Positions 23,013-31,309 of a stretch of DNA of 64,000 nt are shown one piece after another. Where the stretch lies: positions 3,968,001 through 4,032,000 of the forward strand of contig NZ_CP075682.1 of assembly GCF_018603435.1 (NCBI RefSeq), in the 5' to 3' direction. Below the pieces are notes generated by a model. It worked only from the letters and a program-made list of their open reading frames with translations. It did not search any database and had not been told where the DNA came from. The DNA is from Chryseobacterium sp. ZHDP1. GTDB lineage: Bacteria > Bacteroidota > Bacteroidia > Flavobacteriales > Weeksellaceae. Each line of letters starts with the position of its first letter. Position 1 is the first letter of the stretch. A program made the position numbers and the translations under genes.

Positions 23013-23151
23013 TAAAAAATGAAGTTTAAGGATTTAATAATAACTTTAAAAAGAGTGTTTTCTATTTCCTTTTATCCGAAAACAGCTTTATAAAATCCTT
23101 AAGGCAATGTAACTCCGGATGAAGTTTTTCTTTTTATATTTATATTGGCCA

Positions 23152-23183
23152 CAAAGATATAGACTTGAAATTTTCCGTCCAAT
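23152..23183 (-). promoter_or_regulatory. Promoter of the SulP gene
   Basis: On the minus strand TATCTTTG (plus-strand CAAAGATA at 23152-23159) is preceded by ATTGG about 19-20 nt upstream. It matches the Bacteroidota -7 element. Confidence 0.6.
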
Positions 23184-23338
23184 TTTTATGGGATCTACTT
23201 TAAATATTTCACAATATGTTTCTCCTTAAATTATTGTCTCTTCAAATATAGCGGAATATAATATTTCACTATACATACCACATATTTAATTAAATTTTAA
23301 CTAAAAATAGATTTTTACAAAATTTTATACCTCATTCT

Positions 23339-23369
23339 TTTGGACTGAATCCAATTTTTTCTATATTTG
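23339..23369 (+). promoter_or_regulatory. Promoter with perfect Bacteroidota consensus
   Basis: TTTG (23339-23342), 19 nt, TATATTTG (23362-23369). It starts a leader of about 400 nt before the HTH gene at 23776. The leader (23376-23775) has no ORF over 30 codons and no obvious hairpins. It may hold a separate small RNA. Confidence 0.75.
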
Positions 23370-23775
23370 ATTTCAGAGAAGTTAGTATTTTTTCTAAATA
23401 TTTAATTCAATTATTGATGATTAATTAAATAAAGCGAAAAGAACGATCTTAAAATTATTAAAAAAAGAGTTTACATGATGAAATTTTAACCGAAAATATT
23501 ATTGGTGCTTATAAAAGTCCGGAATATTGAAGTTTTACTGATTGAATAATGAGGGACAGAAATAAATGAAGGTGATGCAATATAAGGCATGAATTCTTTA
23601 TCTAAATTTCGATATATTATTTACAGTTAATTCTTGGCAGGGCTTTTACTATGATTTAATATTCCACCAATTATTAAAACGTGTATAATATTATTATGCT
23701 GAAGTTTTTATTTTCTTTATTTTTATGATTTCGGACTGTAAATTGCTTATTAATCACTAAGGCTTAAAAAAACCT

Positions 23776-24189
23776 ATGCTATACAAAGACATACATATAG
23801 GACAGTTTATTAAAGAGAGAGCTAACGAACTGGAAGTTAGTAAAGAAAGAATGTGTAGTTTTCTAAAAAAAGATGAGAAAGCTGTCGATAAAATTTTCGA
23901 AAGTGCATCAATAGAAACAGATCTTTTGTTAAGATGTTCTAAACTTCTGGAGTATGATTTCTTTAGAATCTACAGTTCTCACCTTATTTTATATGCTCCG
24001 CCTTCTGCTGTCGACAAAACAAAAACCAAATCGGACAAAATTCCTTATTTCAGGAAAAACATTTATACACAAGAGATTAAAGAGTTTATTATCGGAAAAA
24101 TACTATCCGGAGAAATGACTCATAATGAAATTATTCAGGAATATTCCATTCCTAAAAGTACGCTTCACCGATGGCTGCAAAAAACGTAA
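23776..24189 (+). CDS. HTH protein 1 of an overlapping pair
   Basis: The 137-residue protein has an N-terminal XRE-like helical region (FIKERANELEVSKERMCSFL, LLLRCSKLLEYDFFRIY) and a C-terminal helix-turn-helix of the transposase/Hin type (EIIQEYSIPKSTLHRWLQK). It resembles orphan DNA-binding subunits found near mobile elements, but no transposase catalytic domain follows. Its end overlaps the next gene by 19 nt. Function as regulator or remnant of an element is open. Confidence 0.7.
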   Translation: MLYKDIHIGQFIKERANELEVSKERMCSFLKKDEKAVDKIFESASIETDLLLRCSKLLEYDFFRIYSSHLILYAPPSAVDKTKTKSDKIPYFRKNIYTQEIKEFIIGKILSGEMTHNEIIQEYSIPKSTLHRWLQKT

Positions 24190-24545
24190 AAAAATATCCT
24201 ATGCGTCCAAATTATACAAAGATTTATCAGGATATGCTTAAAGAAAAAGATCCCGATAAACTGAAAGATCCGAAAGTTCAGCGTCTGATAAAAAATTTGA
24301 AAACAACTGAAGATGTTTTGAATTTTAATGAATTGGTTTTTAAACAATCAAAAGAAAGTCTGGAGAAAAACCAAAAACTGAAGACATACGATAAAAAAAC
24401 AATGCTTAAACTTTTACAATATCAGAACAAGCATAATTTTTCTACGAATTATATGTCTAAGAAGTATAAGATTAGCAGAACGACCATTGCAAAATGGAAA
24501 AAAACCTTTGAGGAGGAATACGAGAAAATTACTTCAAAAAATTAA
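24171..24545 (+). CDS. HTH protein 2 of an overlapping pair
   Basis: The 124-residue, Lys-rich protein ends in a second HTH of the same type: YMSKKYKISRTTIAKWKKTF. The N-terminus is charged and helical. Start ATG 24171 lies inside the last codons of the preceding gene, so the pair is translationally coupled. The matching C-terminal HTHs suggest that both bind DNA, perhaps as a heteromer. A REP-like element (about 24576-24615) follows. Confidence 0.65.
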   Translation: MAAKNVKKYPMRPNYTKIYQDMLKEKDPDKLKDPKVQRLIKNLKTTEDVLNFNELVFKQSKESLEKNQKLKTYDKKTMLKLLQYQNKHNFSTNYMSKKYKISRTTIAKWKKTFEEEYEKITSKN

Positions 24546-24777
24546 TATCAATTTTAATGATTGAATATCAGACATTTGTCATTCCGAAACAATGTAAGGC
24601 GGAATGACAAATGTTATAAAAAATAAATAAGGTTTCCTCTTTGAAAAAAATGCTGTTATTTTGCTCAGCGAAAAGCCTTTACGAACGAAAATATCCGGAA
24701 TAATTTTTAAAGTCTTCTTGAATCAGCATTAAGAACAGATTATTTGCAAAGCAAAATTAACCATTCACATTTTCTCA

Positions 24778-25779
24778 CTACTTATTATACTTCAGCAGTT
24801 TATTAATTTTCCGTCTCGTTTGCACAGAAACTTTATAGGCTTCATCACGGAGTTTTTGGATTTTTCCGACGGGTTGAAAAAATATTTTACTTTCAAAAGG
24901 ATTAAAAGAAAGCAGTTCACTGTCGCAGGAATCGGAACTCAGAAGCTGATCCTTTTCAATTTTTACTTCCCCAATTTTAAGGTAAGGTGAATTTTTCCAT
25001 TCCACATTGAGTTTATTCACTGGCTGATTCTTCAGATCATAACAAAGCTGAATAAGAACATCTGCCGAGAAATTTTCTTCTTTAAGGTAGCTTTCCAGAG
25101 CATTTTTAACCTTCAGTTTTTTCCCGAAATGTTTGTTGACAGATTGAGGCTTTAATTTAATTTTCATCATATAATCTCCGAGTCTGTATACTCCTACCGA
25201 ATGAAAATCAAACGAAAGAAAAAAATCATTTCTTTTGCTCCAGAGCTTAAATATATTTTTTACAAATGATAAGGTAAATGTAGAGGGAATTACTTTCAAT
25301 ATCTGCATCAGCAAAGAAAAAGAACTCCATTTTTTCACAAAAAAACGATTAACGGATGTAAATAATTTTAGAAATGTACTCACGGAATTAATCGGAAACA
25401 ACGGAAAATTCACCAAAGGAAAATTGGCAATGACGTTTCCTTTTTCATCATTTATTTTTACTGCAAAACCATAAGCAGGAAGATCTTTTTTTCCTTTTAC
25501 CACCTTTAAGTGCGCATTGGAAAACCGGATAACGAGGTCGTATTTTTCCTTATCAAAATACGGTTTAAGTTCTTCAGGAATGTTTTTATCGATCAGAAAA
25601 GTTCCTTTGGTAGCAGCATACGTTTTGGCATGGGCGTTTCTTGTTGCATAGTGAACATCACTTACAGAAGGGGACTGTTCAACAAAATCGGTAATACTTT
25701 TTTTATTGATTTCCAGAAGCTCTTGCTCTTCATCAGTCAGTCTGTCATATTCCTTTTTATATGGTAATGGATTGGGCAT
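24778..25779 (-). CDS. Catalase-like heme protein
   Basis: The 333-residue protein belongs to the catalase-like group: HAKTYAATKGTFLID carries the distal His, YDLVIRFSNAHL follows, GFAVKINDEKG is the next catalase-fold block, and LLSFNPFESKIFFQPVGKIQ leads to the helix LRDEAYKVSVQTR. It is shorter than monofunctional catalases (about 480) and lacks the usual proximal RxxxY text, so it may act on fatty hydroperoxides or other peroxides rather than H2O2. It is monocistronic. Confidence 0.8.
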   Translation of the reverse strand: MPNPLPYKKEYDRLTDEEQELLEINKKSITDFVEQSPSVSDVHYATRNAHAKTYAATKGTFLIDKNIPEELKPYFDKEKYDLVIRFSNAHLKVVKGKKDLPAYGFAVKINDEKGNVIANFPLVNFPLFPINSVSTFLKLFTSVNRFFVKKWSSFSLLMQILKVIPSTFTLSFVKNIFKLWSKRNDFFLSFDFHSVGVYRLGDYMMKIKLKPQSVNKHFGKKLKVKNALESYLKEENFSADVLIQLCYDLKNQPVNKLNVEWKNSPYLKIGEVKIEKDQLLSSDSCDSELLSFNPFESKIFFQPVGKIQKLRDEAYKVSVQTRRKINKLLKYNK

Positions 25780-26004
25780 TTAGTTTTTAAGTCCAATTAT
25801 AACGCCAAGTTTCCGAAATCCTATTAACAGAATATTAATGATACTTGAATTTTTTAAGCTGAGTTAAAGATGTAAAAAAATAAAATTTAATAAACTGAAA
25901 ACTAATGGTTTATATATTTTGAAAATTTTCTATGATTAAAAAACTTCCATCTTCAGGCTGTCATCTTCCAGCACAAAGAACTATCTTTGTAAAAATTATC
26001 AATT

Positions 26005-26442
26005 ATGGGAGTAGCAGATATGTTATTTAAACGTAAAAAAGAATTGGCAGAAAAAAACCTGAAAGACGGTCAGGAATATATGGCAGAATATGGCAAGAGA
26101 GAAAGCGTGGTAGAATTGCCTAGCGGATTACAGTATGAAATCATTACGGAAGGCGATGGTGAAAAGCCGGGCCCTAGATCTACGGTAAAATGCCATTATC
26201 ACGGAACAACCATCACCGGGAAAGTTTTCGACAGTTCTGTGAAAAGAGGAACCCCTGCTTCATTTCCTTTAAACAGAGTGATTGCAGGATGGACGGAAGC
26301 ACTTCAACTGATGCCTGTAGGAAGTAAGTGGAGACTGATTATTCCTCCGCATCTTGCTTACGGAGATCAGCAGATCAGCAAAGAGATCGGTCCGAATTCT
26401 ACGCTTATTTTTGAAGTGGAATTGCTGGATATCAAGAAATAA
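26005..26442 (+). CDS. FKBP-type peptidyl-prolyl isomerase
   Basis: The 145-residue protein has an N-terminal charged helix and a C-terminal FKBP domain (residues 35-145): VKCHYHGTTITGKVFDSSVK, PASFPLNRVIAGWTEAL, LMPVGSKWRLIIPPHLAYGD and NSTLIFEVELLDI. Key pocket residues (Tyr, Phe/Asp of FDSS, Trp of GWTEA, Tyr of AYGD) are present. There is no signal peptide, so it is cytoplasmic. A terminator follows. Confidence 0.95.
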   Translation: MGVADMLFKRKKELAEKNLKDGQEYMAEYGKRESVVELPSGLQYEIITEGDGEKPGPRSTVKCHYHGTTITGKVFDSSVKRGTPASFPLNRVIAGWTEALQLMPVGSKWRLIIPPHLAYGDQQISKEIGPNSTLIFEVELLDIKK

Positions 26443-26460
26443 TTTTATTAAAAATAGCTT

Positions 26461-26494
26461 AAAAATTTACCTGTTATTCGGGTAAATTTTTTTA
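26461..26494 (+). terminator. Terminator after the FKBP gene
   Basis: AAAAATTTACC (26461-26471) pairs with GGTAAATTTTTTT (26480-26492). Confidence 0.88.
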
Positions 26495-26610
26495 TTTGTG
26501 TAATTTTATCTCTGGCTTGAAATTTAAATAAAGCAATTCTTATTAGTTTTCTGAAAGTTTACAGCTTACAGATAAAAAATAAGAATCCCGAATCGCAAAA
26601 ACATCAATCA

Positions 26611-27561
26611 ATGAAGAAGATAATTTACTTCGCAGCATTCTGTATGTTGCTTACTTCCTGTATATCAAGGAAAAATCAGACAATTAAGCAAAATATTCTC
26701 ACACTCAAAGACAGTTACTGTAAAGCGCCTTTCAAGTATAATTACGGTAATAAACTTCCTTCGTACAATTCAGATTCCATTATTAATGCCAATAAAGAGT
26801 TAAGAGATAAATTTTCTGACCAGAGTATTCTGATTCTTAATGCCCTGGATAATCTGGACGAAGTTCATGAGATCATGGAGCTTAAAAAAGATACTTCTCT
26901 GGAGTCTCAGGTAAAAGTGTTACAGCTTAAATCTAAAATCAACAGCAAAATAACCATTGCTTTAACTGAACTAGATGCGGTTGCGGCAGAATTCGACTGT
27001 GAAGGCGAAAGAGTAGCACAGATCGGAAATTATGTGGATAACTTAAACGATTCCAGAAACAATAAACTCATTCTGCTGTCGATTGTAACAGGAGCTGCTG
27101 CTTCGGTAGCGGGAGGAATTGTAAAGGATAATTCATGGAGTAACGCTATTGATATTGGAGGAGGAGTTTTGGGAGCAGGTTTCGGTTTGGCAACTTTAAA
27201 TCCGAAAGGTAAAAAAGTAGAGTTTATCCATCAGAGAAATTTGTTGAGAGATGTATGGAATGGTACATTACAATCTCCCAATTTCCCGCCGTTTATCTGG
27301 TATATGTATACAGAGAAAAAGTTTTCCAACAGGGAGCAGCATTCCATTATTTCGAGCATGAAAGAACGCTGGCTTCATTATCAGTTTGATGATGACAGAA
27401 AAAAGGCAGACGAATCTGTTATTTTCAGTGACGGAGGATTTTACCGTTCAGATGATCTTCATAACCGTGCCGCAATGCTCAACCAGATGCAGTCCGCAAC
27501 CAGAACCATCAATCAGAACATCAATTATCTTCTTCTGGATCTTGATCGTCTGATACTTTAA
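26611..27561 (+). CDS. Uncharacterised lipoprotein
   Basis: The 316-residue protein starts MKKIIYFAAFCMLLTSCISR with a clear lipobox (LTSC). The mature part is mainly helical, with LTELDAVAAEFDCEGERVAQ and a glycine-rich hydrophobic stretch (IVTGAAASVAGGI, GVLGAGFGLATL) in the middle that could insert into a membrane. No known domain is seen. It stands alone between the FKBP gene and the Rrf2 operon. Confidence 0.8.
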   Translation: MKKIIYFAAFCMLLTSCISRKNQTIKQNILTLKDSYCKAPFKYNYGNKLPSYNSDSIINANKELRDKFSDQSILILNALDNLDEVHEIMELKKDTSLESQVKVLQLKSKINSKITIALTELDAVAAEFDCEGERVAQIGNYVDNLNDSRNNKLILLSIVTGAAASVAGGIVKDNSWSNAIDIGGGVLGAGFGLATLNPKGKKVEFIHQRNLLRDVWNGTLQSPNFPPFIWYMYTEKKFSNREQHSIISSMKERWLHYQFDDDRKKADESVIFSDGGFYRSDDLHNRAAMLNQMQSATRTINQNINYLLLDLDRLIL

Positions 27562-27569
27562 CAAAATTT

Positions 27570-27593
27570 AATTGTAATAATTTTTGTTACATT
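27570..27593. promoter_or_regulatory. Operator 1 of the Rrf2 regulator
   Basis: This 24-nt sequence contains TGTAA, 9 nt, TTACA as an inverted repeat. It recurs exactly, in reverse orientation, at 28052-28075 upstream of the next gene. It covers the -33 TTTG (27583-27586) of a promoter whose -7 TATCTTTG is at 27605-27612, so binding would block RNA polymerase. Confidence 0.85.
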
Positions 27594-27612
27594 AAAAAAT
27601 TATTTATCTTTG
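27583..27612 (+). promoter_or_regulatory. Promoter of the Rrf2 gene
   Basis: TTTG (27583-27586), 18 nt, TATCTTTG (27605-27612), overlapping operator 1. The predicted start is only a few nt before the ATG at 27626. Confidence 0.8.
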
Positions 27613-27625
27613 CTGAGTAATTACA

Positions 27626-28036
27626 ATGAACAATACAAGATTTGCTACGGCAATACATATTATGACCTTATTGGCGGAAAGTCCGCAGGATTGGCTTACT
27701 TCAGAATGGATAGCAGGAAGTATCAATATCAATCCTGTGGTTGTTCGTAAAGAGCTTGGTGTGTTAAGAGAAGCGGGTTTAATTATAAGCAGACAGGGAA
27801 AAGAAGGAGGGAGTCAGCTGGCAAAGAGTGCAGATTCTATACGAATTTCTGAAATCTATCTGGCTGTGAAGAACACGGAAGTTTTAGGAAAGAAAAATAA
27901 TAATCCGAATCCGGTTTGTCCTGTAGGGAAAGACATTAATAATCATCTTAGGATATTGTTTTCAGAAACAGATCAGTTGGTTCTCAATTTTTTAGGAAAT
28001 AAATCTTTGAAAGAATTCAGCGACCAATTCAAATAA
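27626..28036 (+). CDS. Rrf2-family transcriptional regulator
   Basis: The 136-residue protein has the winged-helix layout of Rrf2: MNNTRFATAIHIMTLLAESP, then LTSEWIAGSININPVVVRKE (HTH) and GLIISRQGKEGGSQLAKSAD (wing). Only one Cys (NPVCPVGK) remains in the sensor region, so it does not bind an Fe-S cluster of the IscR/NsrR type and is closer to the YwnA/CymR group. It likely represses itself and the neighbouring NAD(P)-binding gene through the paired 24-nt operators. Confidence 0.92.
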   Translation: MNNTRFATAIHIMTLLAESPQDWLTSEWIAGSININPVVVRKELGVLREAGLIISRQGKEGGSQLAKSADSIRISEIYLAVKNTEVLGKKNNNPNPVCPVGKDINNHLRILFSETDQLVLNFLGNKSLKEFSDQFK

Positions 28037-28051
28037 AATTTTTTAACGAAA

Positions 28052-28075
28052 AATGTAACAAAAATTATTACAATT
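28052..28075. promoter_or_regulatory. Operator 2 of the Rrf2 regulator
   Basis: It is the exact reverse complement of 27570-27593 over 24 nt and sits 22 nt before the start of the NAD(P)-binding gene. Rrf2 therefore probably controls both genes. Confidence 0.85.
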
Positions 28076-28096
28076 AAATATTAAAAATAAAAAAAT

Positions 28097-28747
28097 ATGA
28101 AAAAAGTAGCAGTAATAGGAGCGACAGGTTTTGTAGGAACTCAGGTTGTAAAAGAATTATCCAACAGAGGATATCATGTAGAAGCCATTGTAAGAGATGC
28201 TTCAAAAGTGGAGCAAAACGAAAAAATAACAGCTAAAAGCGTTGATGTAAACAAAACAGACGAATTATCAGAAGCTTTAAAAGGAAATGATGCCGTAATC
28301 AGTGCTTTTAACGCGGGATGGACCAATCCTAATTTGTATGATGACTTTCTGAATGGATCTGTAAATATCGAAAAAGCAGTTGAACAATCCGGTGTAAAAA
28401 GATTTATTACTGTGGGCGGGGCAGGAAGTCTTTATATTGATGGAAAACAACTGGTAGACGGACCAGATTTTCCTGCTGAGATAAAACCGGGAGCAACTGC
28501 GGCAAGAGATTATTTAAACAAAATTAAAGAAAATGAAACCTTAGACTGGACATTTTTCAGTCCGGCAATTGAAATGCATCAGGGAACGGCAGGCGTAAGA
28601 ACCGGAAAATACAGAACCGGTCTGGAGAGCCCTGTTTTTGATGAAAACGGAAGAAGTGTTCTTTCCGTAGAAGATGTGGCGGTGGTTTTAGTAGATGAAC
28701 TGGAGCAAAATAACCACATCAGAGAGCGTTTTACAGCAGCCTACTAA
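28097..28747 (+). CDS. NAD(P)-binding NmrA/atypical SDR protein
   Basis: The 216-residue protein is an atypical short-chain dehydrogenase: MKKVAVIGATGFVGTQVVKE is the dinucleotide-binding loop (GATGFVG), DAVISAFNAGW and RFITVGGAGSLYIDG follow, then TFFSPAIEMHQGTAG. The catalytic Tyr-x3-Lys of classical SDRs is absent. Such proteins reduce quinones or sense redox state and often pair with YwnA-type Rrf2 regulators. It ends 20 nt before an inverted repeat. Confidence 0.9.
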   Translation: MKKVAVIGATGFVGTQVVKELSNRGYHVEAIVRDASKVEQNEKITAKSVDVNKTDELSEALKGNDAVISAFNAGWTNPNLYDDFLNGSVNIEKAVEQSGVKRFITVGGAGSLYIDGKQLVDGPDFPAEIKPGATAARDYLNKIKENETLDWTFFSPAIEMHQGTAGVRTGKYRTGLESPVFDENGRSVLSVEDVAVVLVDELEQNNHIRERFTAAY

Positions 28748-28769
28748 TTTTTTTAAGATATGTTTTTAA

Positions 28770-28802
28770 AGTTTCGGCGGCACCAAAGGTGCCGCCGAAA
28801 CT
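28770..28802. terminator. Perfect hairpin between convergent genes
   Basis: AGTTTCGGCGGCACC (28770-28784) and GGTGCCGCCGAAACT (28788-28802) form 15 perfect base pairs with a 3-nt loop. It may serve as a bidirectional terminator. A relative sits at 31155-31188. Confidence 0.7.
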
Positions 28803-28821
28803 CTATATTTTAGATCTTAAT

Positions 28822-29835
28822 TTAAAGATTCATAAACAACTTTGGATTTACCGGAGTATTGTTCTTATGTACCTCATAATGAAGATGAGGTCCGGTAGAA
28901 CGACCCGAATTTCCGGATTTGGCGATAACCTGTCCTACTTTCACTTTATCATTCACTTTAGCGACCAACTGCGACAAATGTCCGTAAAGAGTTGCCAGTC
29001 CGTTTCCGTGAGAAACGATCACACAATTTCCGTATCCTCCTTTCTGTCCGGAAAAAATAACCGTTCCGGCTGCAGTTGCCACGACATCTGATCCATAAGC
29101 CACGGCAATATCCAGTCCTTTATGAAACTGCATCTGGTCTGCTTCTGCAGGAGCATTATTCTTTTCTACTGGTTTTTCAGATCCGGCTGCAACAGATTTT
29201 GCTGACGAAGCAGGAGCGGGAGCTGCAGAAGGAGCTTTCGGAGTTACCATTACTTTTACCTCTCTTTTGTTTCCATAGCTGTCTGTTACTTCTATGATTT
29301 TTTCTACAGGTTCAGCTTTTACTTCCGGAGCCGCGGCGGCAACAGCAACAGCAGCAGGTTTGGCAGCACTGCTTTTTACCGAAGCTAAAACGGTTTTAAA
29401 AGGAATAGGGTTCTTTCTCACTCCGAAATTAGATGAAATATAACCTTCAGTCGGCATTCCCAAAGGAACTTCCAGTAACTTTTTCTGAAGGTTCATCAGA
29501 TACTGGCTGTAACGGTTTGCCTGTTTTGCCAGATAGATAGAGTTGGAGATACTGTCTTTGCTCAGAATAGTAACTTTTTCGTTGGGAACATCCTTAGATT
29601 TAAGGAAAGAATTCAGCTCCGCTACGGTTTGATCTACCAGTGTAAGATCAGTTTTCATTTTCAGGTAATCTACACTGTCTTTTTCAGTGTTTATCTTTAC
29701 AAGGTTCACTTCATAATTTTTGTTGTCCTTTTCCGAATACAACTTTGCAATGAAAATACCTTGCGCAAAAACTACTAATAAAAGTCCTCCTAAAAGCACA
29801 TTTATGTTCTTTTTACTGCTTAGAAATTTCTTCAT
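28822..29835 (-). CDS. M23-family peptidoglycan endopeptidase, membrane-anchored
   Basis: The 337-residue protein has a single N-terminal membrane helix (VLLGGLLLVVFAQGIFIAK), a coiled-coil region, an Ala/Pro-rich linker (residues 155-225) and a C-terminal LytM/M23 domain with FHKGLDIAVAYGSDV (HxxxD) and GPHLHYEVHKN (HxH). Zn ligands are complete, so it should be active on peptidoglycan cross-links in the periplasm. It faces the NmrA gene across the inverted repeat. Confidence 0.93.
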   Translation of the reverse strand: MKKFLSSKKNINVLLGGLLLVVFAQGIFIAKLYSEKDNKNYEVNLVKINTEKDSVDYLKMKTDLTLVDQTVAELNSFLKSKDVPNEKVTILSKDSISNSIYLAKQANRYSQYLMNLQKKLLEVPLGMPTEGYISSNFGVRKNPIPFKTVLASVKSSAAKPAAVAVAAAAPEVKAEPVEKIIEVTDSYGNKREVKVMVTPKAPSAAPAPASSAKSVAAGSEKPVEKNNAPAEADQMQFHKGLDIAVAYGSDVVATAAGTVIFSGQKGGYGNCVIVSHGNGLATLYGHLSQLVAKVNDKVKVGQVIAKSGNSGRSTGPHLHYEVHKNNTPVNPKLFMNL

Positions 29836-30063
29836 TTTTCTTCTCTTAGTATAATTACAAAACGGTTTTAAGCCTGCAAATTTAATTAAAAATAAACTTT
29901 CAGGCTTATTTTTAACAAAACTTTAGTTTTTTCTGTAATTAACGGTCAATTAGATATTTAATTGTGTTCAAGTGTTAATTTTGTCTAAATTTGGGTTTTA
30001 TCATGCCTCGAAAATCCTTCTTTCCGTCTTTGTTTTAATATATTTGCAGTTCACATTTCTATT

Positions 30064-31101
30064 ATGGCTAAAAAGAAAACAAATATAGAATCGAACCCGA
30101 AGAAAAGCAAAAATGACGTTGCGGTAGGAGTAGTCGGAAGTGGAAGTTTTGCGACTGCTATTGTGAAAATGCTTGTAGAGAACTGCAAAGTTGTACACTG
30201 GTGCGTAAGAAATGAGTACGTAAAAGGAGCGATTGAGCAGAGAGGTCATAACCCGACTTATCTTACAGCAGTTAATTTCAATCTTAAAAATCTTAAGCTT
30301 ACAACCGATGTCAACGAGCTGGTTTCTGCCTGTGAAATTATTGTTTTGGCAACACCGTCGATCTATCTTTCCGATACGCTGGAGAAAATGACCTGTGATT
30401 ATCAGAATAAAATTTTTGTTTCTGCCATAAAAGGAATTATTCCGAAGGTAAATGATGTGGTCGCTCATTATTTAAGAGATGAATTTAAAATAGGCTTCAG
30501 AAATCAGGCAGTTATTGCAGGGCCTTGTCATGCAGAAGAAGTGGCGATGGAAAGGCTGTCTTATCTTACTGTTGCAACGGTAGAAGATGAGGCTTCACAG
30601 AAACTGGTGGATATTTTCAATTCAGATTTTATTAAAATGCATTCCAGCAAAGATATCTTAGGCAACGAATACAGTGCGATTCTTAAAAATATTTTCGCTA
30701 TCGGAGCCGGAATTGCGAGTGGATTGGGATATGGAGATAACTTTACCGCTGTTTTTGTTTCCAATGCGATCCGTGAAATGGAGACTTTTCTTGAAGCCAT
30801 CTACGAAGCGCCGAGAGACGTGAACGAAAGTGCTTATCTCGGAGATTTACTGGTTACCGCGTATTCATTATTTTCCAGAAACAGAAACTTGGGAAATCTT
30901 ATAGGAAAAGGATATACCGTAAAATCGGCAATCCAGTCAATGAACATGATTGCAGAAGGTTATTATGCAGCCAATTCTATTTACAAAACCTCAAAGGAAA
31001 AAGGATTGAAACTTCCGATTGTAGATACGATTTACGGAATTTTATACGAAGGGAAAAATGCAGAAAAACAGTTTAAAAAGCTAACTGCCAAACTGAATTA
31101 A
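30064..31101 (+). CDS. gpsA: Glycerol-3-phosphate dehydrogenase (NAD(P)+)
   Basis: The 345-residue protein has the dinucleotide-binding GVVGSGSFATAIVKML and the catalytic-region text FVSAIKGIIPK, AGPCHAEEVAMERLSYLT, GNEYSAILKNIFAIGAGIA (substrate Lys) and GLGYGDNFTAVFVSNAIREM. It reduces dihydroxyacetone phosphate to sn-glycerol-3-phosphate for phospholipid synthesis. It is slightly longer than typical GpsA because of a Lys-rich N-terminal tail. A terminator follows. Confidence 0.95.
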   Translation: MAKKKTNIESNPKKSKNDVAVGVVGSGSFATAIVKMLVENCKVVHWCVRNEYVKGAIEQRGHNPTYLTAVNFNLKNLKLTTDVNELVSACEIIVLATPSIYLSDTLEKMTCDYQNKIFVSAIKGIIPKVNDVVAHYLRDEFKIGFRNQAVIAGPCHAEEVAMERLSYLTVATVEDEASQKLVDIFNSDFIKMHSSKDILGNEYSAILKNIFAIGAGIASGLGYGDNFTAVFVSNAIREMETFLEAIYEAPRDVNESAYLGDLLVTAYSLFSRNRNLGNLIGKGYTVKSAIQSMNMIAEGYYAANSIYKTSKEKGLKLPIVDTIYGILYEGKNAEKQFKKLTAKLN

Positions 31102-31123
31102 TCTGAATTTTAAATCATACAGG

Positions 31124-31188
31124 GCATCCGCAAACTTTGCGGATGCTTTTTTTTAAAGGTTTCGGCGGCGAAGCCGCCGAAGCCTTTA
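31124..31188 (+). terminator. Terminator of gpsA plus a second inverted repeat
   Basis: GCATCCGCAA pairs with TTGCGGATGC followed by T8 (to 31154). Directly behind, AAAGGTTTCGGCGGC and GCCGCCGAAGCCTTT (31155-31188) form another hairpin, related to 28770-28802. Confidence 0.9.
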
Positions 31189-31309
31189 AAAAAATACTAT
31201 ACAGACAATAATAAAAACTCGGTTTTTTCCCAAAAACTCATGTTAAAATCGTTTAACAAAGCCGATTTTCAATAACTTTTCCCGAACTTTGACCTATAAA
31301 ATTTAAATT

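Noticed and set aside
23475..23535. Possible remnant frame reading HDEILTENIIGAYKSPEY
   Set aside because: Too short and without a start or partner to be called a pseudogene.
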